In this document: one piece after another, positions 1 through 7,615 of the stretch | How the letters are laid out: each line of letters begins with the position of its first letter | Position numbering within the stretch: the first letter of the stretch is position 1 | Position numbers and translations under genes: made by a program | From: a virus | Length of the DNA stretch: 64,000 nucleotides | Direction: 5' to 3' (one strand) | IMG/VR virus record: IMGVR_UViG_3300020183_000007 | Span: 115,609-179,608 of that record | Notes under the pieces: generated by a model | Database searches by the model: none | What the model was told of the DNA's origin: nothing | Seen by the model: only the letters and a program-made list of their open reading frames with translations

Positions 1-173
1 TGCAAGCTACCAAGTGCAGTCTTCCAACTGTGTTGTCATATATTAGAAAAAACCCTTCTCGTTTCGAGAAAGTTAAGCGTGGAACTTATATTATTCGCGC
101 CAATGTAACATCAAGCAATAATATGGCTCCACAAACACCAAATTCAACCAATCTTCCCCGACACGATTGGTAA
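1..173 (+). CDS. C-terminal end of a helix-turn-helix-like protein (cut by window edge)
   Basis: An open frame enters from the left edge (first complete codon at base 3) and stops at TAA 171-173. The readable tail of about 56 residues contains SLPTVLSYIRKNPSRFEKV followed by RGTYIIR. This looks like a small winged-helix unit, with a helix rich in Lys/Arg followed by a beta hairpin, and ends in a polar Asn/Pro-rich tail. The beginning lies outside the window, so domain content and function cannot be judged. A DNA-binding role is only an inference from the short motif. Confidence 0.5.
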   Translation, partial: QATKCSLPTVLSYIRKNPSRFEKVKRGTYIIRANVTSSNNMAPQTPNSTNLPRHDW

Positions 174-230
174 TTCTTTAATATATTCAGTACTATTTGT
201 GTTGTCGTTTTGAATAAACCGACACGCAGG

Positions 231-268
231 AGTGGCTGCGCATAAGCGGGCGGAACCCTTATGCCACT
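231..268 (+). other. Imperfect hairpin upstream of a small gene
   Basis: GCATAAG (240-246) pairs with CTTATGC (258-264), and the outer AGTG (231-234) pairs with CACT (265-268) across a one-sided bulge. It lies 32 bases before the start codon at 300, so it could be a leader structure or a weak terminator of the preceding gene. No U-run follows, which argues against a simple intrinsic terminator. Confidence 0.35.
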
Positions 269-299
269 TCTTCCAGCAATTTGTCCGAAGGAAAACAAC

Positions 300-482
300 A
301 TGACTGATTACTTTAGTTCTAAAGAATTCAAAGAAGATTTTACCAATTTGTTAAAGTCTTTAGTGTTGATCTCCAAGAGAATTGAAGAACTCACTGATGA
401 AATCAGTGAGGTTAATGATATTCTCCGTACAAATTTTAACAAGGAGAACTCCACTGAAGTTGTTACACCACCTAATCCATGA
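300..482 (+). CDS. Small helical protein of unknown function (60 aa)
   Basis: The ATG at 300 follows a GAAGGA ribosome site; an in-frame upstream ATG at 261 lacks one. The protein is acidic and mostly helical, with heptad-like spacing in SLVLISKRIEELTDEISEVN, so a short coiled coil that oligomerises is likely. The last ten residues are polar and disordered. It sits between a HTH-like gene and secreted lysozyme-like genes, which gives no clear functional hint. Confidence 0.6.
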   Translation: MTDYFSSKEFKEDFTNLLKSLVLISKRIEELTDEISEVNDILRTNFNKENSTEVVTPPNP

Positions 483-658
483 TATAATAATACACGCCCT
501 AACGGGCACGGGAGACAAATCCCACATGTAACAAGAATACTTGTGAAATGAGGAAAAATTTACCGCTGCCAGTCAGATAGGCATGTAGACCTTGTTTCGC
601 AACCTGCGATATACGTATTTTGGAAATTCCGGAATACGCTTACCGAAAGGAGCGAACC

Positions 659-1213
659 ATGGATATTCGGTTCAAACACATATATCAATACATATTCCAG
701 TATAAACTAAGGTTAGCTTGTGCTTTAGCACTGTTGTTGATTGCAGTTTCGCTGGCTTCTTTTATTTCAGACAAAGGCGCCAACGAAACACTACAGCCAG
801 TTCTAACAATTCCTGCTACAACTACAACTACAACTACAACCATTTCCCCACAAACTACAACAACATTTCCGGATTTATCCGGTGTTGATTTTGTGGCTTT
901 AGCTAGATCAATTTACGGCAAGTGTGGAGAATACCACGATTTGGCCATACAAGTTGGTTGGCCTGAAGAAGAATGGCCACAACTTCAACAAGTTATTTGG
1001 CGTGAATCACGCTGTGTGACTGATGCTTGGAATGGCGCTGATTCTGGTTTAACCCAGATTAATCATATTCATTCAGAATGGTTATCTCAAATGGGATGGT
1101 CACATCCTCAGGATATGTTCAATCCAGAATATAACTTAACATTTGCTCTCCGATTATGGCAATCGTCAGGTTGGAAACCGTGGAAATATTCTGGTACAAC
1201 ATGGGGTAATTAA
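659..1213 (+). CDS. Membrane-anchored or secreted lysozyme-like transglycosylase
   Basis: A 184-aa protein with a hydrophobic segment at about residues 18-37 (signal anchor), a Thr-rich linker (about 55-75) and a C-terminal lysozyme-like (SLT/Rpf-like) domain. The catalytic Glu is probably in VIWRESRC, followed by SGLTQIN, the usual substrate-groove motif of lytic transglycosylases. It should cleave peptidoglycan glycan strands outside the membrane. Start 659 is preferred over an in-frame 620 because AAAGGAG lies just upstream. The next gene (3 bases on) is a paralogue sharing the CGEYHDLAI block. Poly-Thr linkers are common in secreted proteins of low-GC actinobacteria. It may help lysis, or remodel the wall during infection. 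Confidence 0.8.
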   Translation: MDIRFKHIYQYIFQYKLRLACALALLLIAVSLASFISDKGANETLQPVLTIPATTTTTTTTISPQTTTTFPDLSGVDFVALARSIYGKCGEYHDLAIQVGWPEEEWPQLQQVIWRESRCVTDAWNGADSGLTQINHIHSEWLSQMGWSHPQDMFNPEYNLTFALRLWQSSGWKPWKYSGTTWGN

Positions 1214-1215
1214 TC

Positions 1216-1734
1216 ATGACTAACAACAGGATAGTTTTGATTATTTCCTCATTGATATTATTTACTGGAATATTCTTTGCATCAGACTCACCCACGTCTG
1301 CGCATACTCCAAAAAGTTCATTATTTATTGAGTCAGAGTCAATTGACTATTCTCAAATAAATTGGACTGAATTAGCCAGACTTATTTATGGGAAATGTGG
1401 CGAATATCACGATCTTGCTATTAAAGCAGGATGGCCAAAATCTCAATGGCCAACTCTTAGCAAAATCATGTATCGTGAATCTCGTTGCAATAACTTTGCC
1501 ATTAATAAGTCTGACCCTAATGGAGGAAGTCGCGGTCTTCTGCAAATTAATGGATATTGGTGCAGAAAAAATAAGTACAATCCTAACGGTTGGTTGCAAC
1601 AAAAATCCATTCTTAAAAATTGCGAAGATCTGTTTGACTCATATACCAACCTGCGTGCAGGATGGGAAATGTGGCAATATAGTCAACACCGCAATCGTTG
1701 TGGATGGAAACCATGGGCTACACCGTGTAAGTAA
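1216..1734 (+). CDS. Secreted lysozyme-like transglycosylase, paralogue of the preceding gene
   Basis: A 172-aa protein with a cleavable signal peptide (hydrophobic residues 6-22, then SPTSAHT) and one lysozyme-like domain. The probable catalytic Glu is in MYRESRC, followed by SRGLLQING. Four extra cysteines near the C-terminus (YWCRKN, LKNCED, NRCGWK, TPCK) suggest disulfides outside the cell. The block LARLIYGKCGEYHDLAI is nearly identical to the upstream protein, so the pair arose by tandem duplication. A strong terminator at 1753 ends the unit. Both probably act on host peptidoglycan; which one is needed for lysis cannot be told. Confidence 0.8.
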   Translation: MTNNRIVLIISSLILFTGIFFASDSPTSAHTPKSSLFIESESIDYSQINWTELARLIYGKCGEYHDLAIKAGWPKSQWPTLSKIMYRESRCNNFAINKSDPNGGSRGLLQINGYWCRKNKYNPNGWLQQKSILKNCEDLFDSYTNLRAGWEMWQYSQHRNRCGWKPWATPCK

Positions 1735-1752
1735 TTAAAACATAGTTTAAAC

Positions 1753-1800
1753 AAAAGACGAGGATGCTCCTTTTACGGGAATGCTTTTCCTCGTCTTTTA
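1753..1800 (+). terminator. Intrinsic terminator after the lysozyme-like pair
   Basis: A perfect 12-bp inverted repeat (1753-1764 with 1788-1799) flanks a 23-base loop and ends in TCTTTTA. The A-rich 5' side and T-rich 3' side would let it work in both directions. Confidence 0.8.
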
Positions 1801-1838
1801 CTATATCCAAAAAAACACACAACAATATAAGGAGTAAC

Positions 1839-2300
1839 ATGTTTTCCTTCATGCTAGTTCTTGCCTTTGCTGCGTCAGCCTTCGAGCTGACTCTTGCATC
1901 CAAGTTTCCAGCTTGGCGCCGTGCAGCTAAACGAAACAAGGCTATTAACCTTATTCTTTCAATTTCTTTATCATTTATTATTGGTCTTATGTTTGGTGCA
2001 GCGGGCCTTATTGTTATGACCGCTGCAATCCTTTCTACCATACTTTCTATTCCAGGCTATGCCTTTCTTGAATGGGCATATGATTCACCTGAAGCACAAA
2101 AACATGGTGGAAATCTCATCAAGTATTACTCTGATAAGACCAAGACAGTGACCAAAGACACTCTTCATCTTATTTACAAAATTCTTCGAATCATCACCTT
2201 TCCTATTTGGGCTTCTCGTTCAATTTTAGAGAAGCTTCGCATGTATACGGAAAAGTATCGTGCTTTGAAAGCACGTCATCTTTCCCGTACCAAAGCTTGA
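1839..2300 (+). CDS. Membrane protein of unknown function (153 aa)
   Basis: The ATG at 1839 follows TAAGGAG; the longer frame starting at 1764 would run through the terminator and is rejected. The N-terminal half has two or three hydrophobic helices (about 1-20, 33-52 and 53-75) separated by a basic loop. The C-terminal half is amphipathic and basic (YRALKARHL near the end), so it probably lies in the cytoplasm. No family is recognised. It stands alone between a terminator and the large polymerase-like gene. Confidence 0.65.
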   Translation: MFSFMLVLAFAASAFELTLASKFPAWRRAAKRNKAINLILSISLSFIIGLMFGAAGLIVMTAAILSTILSIPGYAFLEWAYDSPEAQKHGGNLIKYYSDKTKTVTKDTLHLIYKILRIITFPIWASRSILEKLRMYTEKYRALKARHLSRTKA

Positions 2301-2349
2301 TATTTATTTGTTCATACAAAATACAAGAAACTACATTTAAGGGGCTATA

Positions 2350-4932
2350 ATGGAAGAAATCTATACACCTAAGCTGCGTCTTCAGTCCGAATACAATGGA
2401 GCTCTCCGAGGAGGAGAGCGTTATCGTTTCGGATTCTATGACGCTGGAGTTCTTCGTCACGTAATTAATCATGTTTCTGAAGCCGTTGAAGCCTCTACTG
2501 GATACAGAGTTTATACTCTTCCCATTCCCAAAAATGAGAAGCAGTATAATTATGCCGTATCCCTTATTCACAACCCTAAGGTTCAATATGCACTTGTTGA
2601 CAAAAGCAAAATTGTCTTTGTCATTTTGGACCATTATACCGGCTGGATGAGCGCTATCAATGAACTTGGTTTCAACGTTCATTCTGGCGACAAAACCAAT
2701 AAGCGATTGAAGTCATTCCATCGTCCCACTTTGCTCAATGCGCATTTTGATAATCTCAACATTCGTTATGTTGAGTCTACCGAATATTCTCGTTATGATT
2801 TCCGAACTTCTAACGACGATGTGGCGGTAGCATCTTGGCTTCGTAAGCCTGAAATTCTTGCGCGATTGCTAGATGGTGGTTTTGTTATTAGCCGTCGATT
2901 GATTCAGGAATCTGTTAAGAACATTCCGTTTCATCTATCCTTGGATAACATGGAAGATCATGATTATTATTACGATCCTCGTGTTTACCAACAAATGGTA
3001 GATGATTTACTCAGCTCGACAGCTGTCAATGCTCGCCTCATTTTCTCTGACGGACTTCTTAAGGGTAATGCTTTCATTGCCGATTTGCCCGAAGAAGTTG
3101 ATGTCATCACTGCACGCGAAAACGTTAAGAAGGAAATCACTTACGACAATGGTTATCGGTTCCTTGCAGAACCTCAAGGACCAAAGTCTCGAGTGATTAC
3201 TGATGATCAAACTCTCATCAACCTTCCCAAACTGTTTCGCAAAAGTGATATGGAAATGTGGATTTCGGAAGAATACAAAAAGTTATTTCAGCAAGCCATT
3301 CAAGGTGAACAGCTGACTAACTGGAAGTACATTTACCAACGCAAATGGCAAGATTCCAAAAATCGAGAGTCTAACGTTGATATAGCCGAAGAGCATGAGG
3401 CTCGTGCACGTATGGCCTATGTAGGCTATCGTTGGACTGCTGCTGGATTCAAGATTACTCAATCTCCTTGGTTGTTTGAAACTATTGCCATCAGTCATGC
3501 CAAGCCTTTGCAACAGAAAATTGTTATTCCTTGCTCGGTTTACGAACAGATCATTCCAGAAAGCCTTGCTCGCATGGCTGGATATGACCTTAATGTTGAA
3601 GAGGGCACTATTGTCCGATGCAACGAACTTGGTTGTCATGTTGTGGATGATCTTGATTGGCTCGAAATGTATGAGAGCCATGGTGGTATGGATGAGGATG
3701 ATTTCTTCAAACTCTTCTATCGAACCATGCAAGGCGGAGACTTTGACGGAGAAAAAGTCATCATAGCTACTCGTTCACCGAACGGCTATGGCGAGTATAC
3801 CATCTTCCGCTATGTTGAAGGCTCCTGGGCTCCGACATGGCACAAAGCAGATGGTACTCCCATTATGTTTCCTGAAATTAACGGTCGTGCATGGCCTACT
3901 CGCTTGTCTACTTCGATTTTTTCGAATAAAATTCAGTATACTGGATTGCCTTCAAAATCGTTGCCTAAAGTCAAGCGAACTGGTCCATACACTCAACAAG
4001 ATGTCATTCGTGATATCAAAATTGCTATGGCTGGCGGTAATGTCGGTGGATTCGTCAATGCTTCAATGGCCCATTCCATGGTTATTGGTAAACATCGACC
4101 TATCCAATTGTGCACTTTGGAGACAGCAATCGACAAATGCATTAATCCCGACAACGCCGCAGACGTCCTTGCTATTGACGAAGAAGCCGAAAAGATGATG
4201 CGTGAAGTCGTTACGTCTGGCAAGCCTATTGACATCAATTTTTGGGAAAAGCGTGGAATGAAGCGATTTCTAAAGAAAGGCGAAACTGTAGAACTTTATG
4301 TTGGTAAAATTTCTCAGTTAAATACTCTATGTGACAAATATTTCAAACGTTACGTAAACAGTATTCGTGATTGGTCTCAAAAGAATGCACGTCCCGATGA
4401 GATCATTCATCATCTTGGCAATCGTCTTCGCCATCATGCTTATCCAGTATTGCGTCAGTTCCGAATGAAATTGTACAATACCAATTCTACAGAGGTAACC
4501 AAGAGCTCTGGATCTATCCAGAGTTCTTCTTGGGAGCATTTGTATTCCGGTATTGTTAACAAAATCAATTCATATGAACGAATTCTCGATTCGTATGATT
4601 TCGTTATTGCTCTTTATTCGGAATCAATTAAGAATCCAACCTCTAAAGGTAAGATCACTGACCAAATTGTAATGAACCGATTGGTTTTTCCGTATCTTGA
4701 GGAAGCTCTTCAATATTATGGATTAGCTTATTCTGTTAAACGCGAATTTGTCAAAGATCGTATGATTATCGTTAGGGACATTAACAAAAGCTGGCTCTGG
4801 AAAAATATTGATGGCACCGAAGTAGAATACACTAATCCGCTTGACTTTCAACAAGCTCATGCGGAACAATCACCTATTCTCTTTGTAAGCCCCAAACCTG
4901 TTTCTAGTAAGCTTGAAAAATCGCTGTATTAA
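2350..4932 (+). CDS. Candidate single-chain two-barrel RNA polymerase (QDE-1/YonO-like)
   Basis: An 860-aa protein. At residues 462-468 it has GGDFDGE, close to the DxDGD metal-binding motif of the double-psi beta-barrel polymerases: multi-subunit RNAP beta', eukaryotic QDE-1-type RdRPs, Bacillus phage YonO and crAss-like phage RNAP. D464 and D466 match; the third Asp is Glu (E468). About 100 residues later, GGNVGGFVNASMAHS resembles the G.IaN.h...aD block that follows the barrel in QDE-1-like enzymes. Upstream, EGTIVRCNELGCHVVDDL fits the barrel strand before the catalytic loop. Such enzymes in phages transcribe phage genes. It is monocistronic between terminators (1753 and 4947). The fold assignment rests on motifs only. 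The D to E change could lower or abolish activity. Confidence 0.6.
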   Translation: MEEIYTPKLRLQSEYNGALRGGERYRFGFYDAGVLRHVINHVSEAVEASTGYRVYTLPIPKNEKQYNYAVSLIHNPKVQYALVDKSKIVFVILDHYTGWMSAINELGFNVHSGDKTNKRLKSFHRPTLLNAHFDNLNIRYVESTEYSRYDFRTSNDDVAVASWLRKPEILARLLDGGFVISRRLIQESVKNIPFHLSLDNMEDHDYYYDPRVYQQMVDDLLSSTAVNARLIFSDGLLKGNAFIADLPEEVDVITARENVKKEITYDNGYRFLAEPQGPKSRVITDDQTLINLPKLFRKSDMEMWISEEYKKLFQQAIQGEQLTNWKYIYQRKWQDSKNRESNVDIAEEHEARARMAYVGYRWTAAGFKITQSPWLFETIAISHAKPLQQKIVIPCSVYEQIIPESLARMAGYDLNVEEGTIVRCNELGCHVVDDLDWLEMYESHGGMDEDDFFKLFYRTMQGGDFDGEKVIIATRSPNGYGEYTIFRYVEGSWAPTWHKADGTPIMFPEINGRAWPTRLSTSIFSNKIQYTGLPSKSLPKVKRTGPYTQQDVIRDIKIAMAGGNVGGFVNASMAHSMVIGKHRPIQLCTLETAIDKCINPDNAADVLAIDEEAEKMMREVVTSGKPIDINFWEKRGMKRFLKKGETVELYVGKISQLNTLCDKYFKRYVNSIRDWSQKNARPDEIIHHLGNRLRHHAYPVLRQFRMKLYNTNSTEVTKSSGSIQSSSWEHLYSGIVNKINSYERILDSYDFVIALYSESIKNPTSKGKITDQIVMNRLVFPYLEEALQYYGLAYSVKREFVKDRMIIVRDINKSWLWKNIDGTEVEYTNPLDFQQAHAEQSPILFVSPKPVSSKLEKSLY

Positions 4933-4946
4933 CAGCGTGTTTATGC

Positions 4947-4992
4947 AAAGGTGTGGGGGGTCAGCCCTATCTGGCCCCCCACACCTTTTTCT
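4947..4992 (+). terminator. Strong intrinsic terminator after the polymerase-like gene
   Basis: An 18-bp stem (4947-4964 with 4971-4988, one T-G pair) has a six-base loop and is followed by T5CT4. The stem contains six consecutive G-C pairs. It isolates the polymerase-like gene from the IS110-like gene downstream. Confidence 0.9.
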
Positions 4993-5098
4993 TTTATACA
5001 AAAAAACAACATATTCCATAAATAAGCTATATTAACCTCTCATTTTCTACATATCATACTATACATGCCCATTGGGGCCTTAACCTAGAGGTTTAAAG

Positions 5099-6028
5099 AT
5101 GTCTACAGAATTCAATAACAATGAAGACAATGCTCCTGAAGATCTTTTTGATCTTGAGACCAATATGACTTCTGAAGATGATACTCTTCCTAATGATCTT
5201 GTTCGTCAAGCATTTGACTTCTTCCAGTTCAATCAGCGTATGCTGAACAAAGACGTTCGCAATATGGAAGTCGATCTTGATCGACGTAGTGCGCGAGAAC
5301 TTGTCTCGCTGTATTACGACCTTCAAAAAGCTCGTGTTGCTTACAATAATCAGGTCCGTGACTTAGTTAAAGCCGGCAGTCCGCACGATCTTCTCAGTTA
5401 TTATTCTCAAATTATTGAGATGCTTGAGAAGTCACTCGTTGCACCTCTTGATCACTTCGGTGATCAGTTTGCTGTCGGTCGGTGGGCCAAGAGTCAGTAT
5501 GCCATTGGACCAGTTATCACTGCTGGTCTTGTCGCCCATATTGATATCGCCAAAGCACCCACTGCTGGAGCTATCTGGCGTTTTGCTGGTCTCGATCCTA
5601 CCATCAAGTGGGAAAAGAATCAAAAGCGTCCCTACAACGCACAGTTGAAAACGCTTACATGGAAAATTGGTCAGAGCTTCATGAAGTTCTCCAATAAAGA
5701 TCAGTGCTTCTATGGCCACCTGTACAAACAGGATAAGGCTCGCCGTATTGAAAAGAATGAGAATGGCGATTATGCAGAATTTGCCAAGCATCTTCTCGCT
5801 ACCAAGAATTGGAAACCCAGTCCTGCTAAAACTTGTCTGCAGGGGGGAATGCTTCCTCCTGGTCAGATTGATGCACAAGCACGACGTTTGGCAGCCAAGA
5901 TCTTCCTGAGCCACTACCATGCAGTGGCATATCAGGCACATTATGGCACTCCTGCTCCTCGGCCATACATCATTCAACATGGTGGACACGTTCACGAGAT
6001 TGCTATTCCCAACAATCCGTTTGCGTAA
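5099..6028 (+). CDS. Phage protein with IS110/IS116 transposase C-terminal domain
   Basis: A 309-aa protein. Residues about 135-200 match the helix-hairpin-helix-like C-terminal domain of IS110/IS116/IS902 transposases, with AIGPVITAGLVAHID, then GAIWRFAGLDP and a Lys/Arg-rich segment. The N-terminal 100 residues are acidic, then helical (LVSLYYDLQKARVAYNNQ, coiled coil). They do not show the DEDD RuvC-like catalytic domain of IS110 enzymes. No insertion-sequence ends are seen around it. It is therefore more likely a domesticated nucleic-acid-binding protein than an active transposase. A terminator follows at 6053 and a 37-bp-period repeat array at 6127, which it might bind. That link is inferred only from adjacency. 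Confidence 0.7.
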   Translation: MSTEFNNNEDNAPEDLFDLETNMTSEDDTLPNDLVRQAFDFFQFNQRMLNKDVRNMEVDLDRRSARELVSLYYDLQKARVAYNNQVRDLVKAGSPHDLLSYYSQIIEMLEKSLVAPLDHFGDQFAVGRWAKSQYAIGPVITAGLVAHIDIAKAPTAGAIWRFAGLDPTIKWEKNQKRPYNAQLKTLTWKIGQSFMKFSNKDQCFYGHLYKQDKARRIEKNENGDYAEFAKHLLATKNWKPSPAKTCLQGGMLPPGQIDAQARRLAAKIFLSHYHAVAYQAHYGTPAPRPYIIQHGGHVHEIAIPNNPFA

Positions 6029-6052
6029 TTCGCAAATAAGTAATGTTTGTTG

Positions 6053-6098
6053 CCGGAGTATATCCAGAAATCTGGGTATACTCCGGTATACAAATTTT
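6053..6098 (+). terminator. Intrinsic terminator after the IS110-like gene
   Basis: A 15-bp stem (6053-6067 with 6072-6086, one T-G pair) has a four-base AAAT loop. It is followed, after a short A+T stretch, by TTTTTATAAT. It separates the gene from the repeat array. Confidence 0.8.
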
Positions 6099-6126
6099 TA
6101 TAATAAACTTTAAATCACTCGCTTCG

Positions 6127-6525
6127 AATTGTAACAGAGTTCGCGAATGAATCATTCGTACAGATTAGTAACACGGACCGTGAATGAATCAAGACAATTA
6201 ATTAGTAACAGAGCCGGCAAATGAATCACCATCCTCGATTAGTAACATTCGCTGAGAATGAATCAAGGTCTCCGATTAGTAACACCTTCAACGAATGAAT
6301 CAACAAACATGATTAGTAACATGATGTTTGAATGAATCATGGAGAACAATTAGTTTCACCGCATAGGAATGAATCAGAAGTTGTGATTAGTAACACTAAG
6401 AACGAATGAATCAAGATCCAGGATTTGTAACACATCCCCAGAATGAATCATACGCACAAATTTGTAACATAGGCGCAGAATGAATCATCGACAACAATTA
6501 GTAACACTGTTTTGTCAATGAATTA
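6127..6525. repeat. Array of eleven 37-bp units with two alternating conserved boxes
   Basis: Box A (consensus ATTAGTAACA) begins at 6127, 6164, 6201, 6238, 6275, 6312, 6349, 6386, 6423, 6460 and 6497, an exact 37-bp spacing throughout. Box B (consensus GAATGAATCA) starts 18 bp after each A; in the last unit it is shifted by one. The 8 bp between A and B and the 9 bp between B and the next A are different in every unit. Some A boxes vary (ATTTGTAACA at two, ATTAGTTTCA at one). The region has no convincing ORF. Fixed phase with free spacers suggests binding sites for a protein filament or oligomer (iteron, centromere or operator array) rather than a transcript. A ParB-like gene lies 1.1 kb downstream. 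A partial copy with the same spacing lies at 9956. Confidence 0.9.
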
Positions 6526-6558
6526 AAAAAATAAATTATAAATTTTAGGGACTAAATT

Positions 6559-7167
6559 ATGGAACAATATCTTAAAAAAATTTCTCCTTCTACTCAAAAA
6601 CTTATTGTTGATCATCTTAATGAAACAGTTTTACCGCATATGATCATTAATCCTCGTGGTTCTGCCAAAGGTCGTCGCCAAATATGGATTGAAACAGCAA
6701 CTCCTATTCAGCCTTCTGCCAAGTTCCATGTTGGTTTTCAGGATGATCGTTTATTCAATTATATTAAGAAACTTGCTCCGGAAGGATTTACTCCCGAAAC
6801 TATTTTAGTTACTAAAGGCGGAGTTATTCGTCGGCATCGTGACGCCAGTACATTGTCTTGGAAGGGCATGTCTATTAATCTTGGATCTGTTACTTGGTAT
6901 TATGAACGCAATTACCCTAATTATTTTTGGTCACCTGTTGATCACGAAACCATTCCTCCTGGACGGTGGGATTTAACAGGTGGAGAAGTCTTTATGTTCA
7001 ACACCAAAAATGCTCATTGGGTTGAAAATGCACACCCTGAGCGTTGGGGCATTAATGTCTGGATGATCTCCGATAATGCTCGTTCAAAATACGAGGAATT
7101 CTTATCTCAACGAATTGCTGGAACACTTTCTGAAGAACAGCTTAATTTTAAAAATGCAGGATATTAA
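6559..7167 (+). CDS. Putative 2-oxoglutarate/Fe(II)-dependent oxygenase (cupin fold)
   Basis: A 202-aa protein. H93-R-D95 in IRRHRDAS and a second histidine in NTKNAHWVENAHPERWG give the HxD...H iron site of 2OG-Fe(II) oxygenases. A later Arg or polar residue would hold 2-oxoglutarate. The strand pattern before it (MSINLGSVTWYY) fits a double-stranded beta-helix. The substrate is unknown; relatives hydroxylate protein side chains or nucleobases. It follows the 37-bp array directly, with a weak ribosome site (AGGGACT), and heads a group of three genes ending with the ParB-like protein. It is not closely similar to the three oxygenases at 41-47 kb. Confidence 0.6.
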   Translation: MEQYLKKISPSTQKLIVDHLNETVLPHMIINPRGSAKGRRQIWIETATPIQPSAKFHVGFQDDRLFNYIKKLAPEGFTPETILVTKGGVIRRHRDASTLSWKGMSINLGSVTWYYERNYPNYFWSPVDHETIPPGRWDLTGGEVFMFNTKNAHWVENAHPERWGINVWMISDNARSKYEEFLSQRIAGTLSEEQLNFKNAGY

Positions 7168-7195
7168 TATTAGATATTTTTAGAAAGGAGCCACT

Positions 7196-7585
7196 TTGTC
7201 AAAATTATCTCAAGCTTTTCTAAATTGTCACGTAGTGCAATACGTCAATAATACAAATGATCTTATTGATGTATACAGTTTACAGCCTTTAGTTGAGATA
7301 ACTAATCGTTATGGTGGTAAATTTCTTTCTATTCCAAATGGAACTATTTACGGTCATCGTTTGATTTCTCCTGCCACTCATGTAGGAGTTATAGATCTTT
7401 ACGATGAAAACGATCCTATTCTTATATACGGTTTTTCTTTTTCTAATACTCTTCCGAAAACCTATAATGTTGTGTCGGTTGATAAATATTACATTATTTT
7501 CAAACGTTATGTAACTAATTTTAATTTAATTATTTCTGAATATAGCAGTTTTTCTCAACAATACCGTTCAGATATTGTCAAATAA
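7196..7585 (+). CDS. Unknown beta-rich protein (129 aa)
   Basis: A TTG start is preceded by AAAGGAG at good distance, and no ATG fits. The protein is a mix of beta strands with many aromatic residues, without a signal peptide, cysteine cluster or recognisable motif. It lies between the oxygenase and ParB-like genes with short gaps, probably in one transcript. Confidence 0.6.
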   Translation: MSKLSQAFLNCHVVQYVNNTNDLIDVYSLQPLVEITNRYGGKFLSIPNGTIYGHRLISPATHVGVIDLYDENDPILIYGFSFSNTLPKTYNVVSVDKYYIIFKRYVTNFNLIISEYSSFSQQYRSDIVK

Positions 7586-7615
7586 TTTCGTAATATTCAA
7601 AAAGGAACATTCGTT

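Noticed and set aside
1764-1838. Longer N-terminus for the 1839 membrane protein
   Set aside because: It would begin inside an intrinsic terminator stem; the ATG at 1839 has a proper ribosome site.
5099-6028. Active IS110 element
   Set aside because: No DEDD domain, no element ends or flanking duplications, and its own terminator.
6127-6525. CRISPR array
   Set aside because: Conserved boxes are only 10 bp, spacers 8-9 bp and the period 37 bp; there is no repeat of 24-37 bp and no cas gene nearby.
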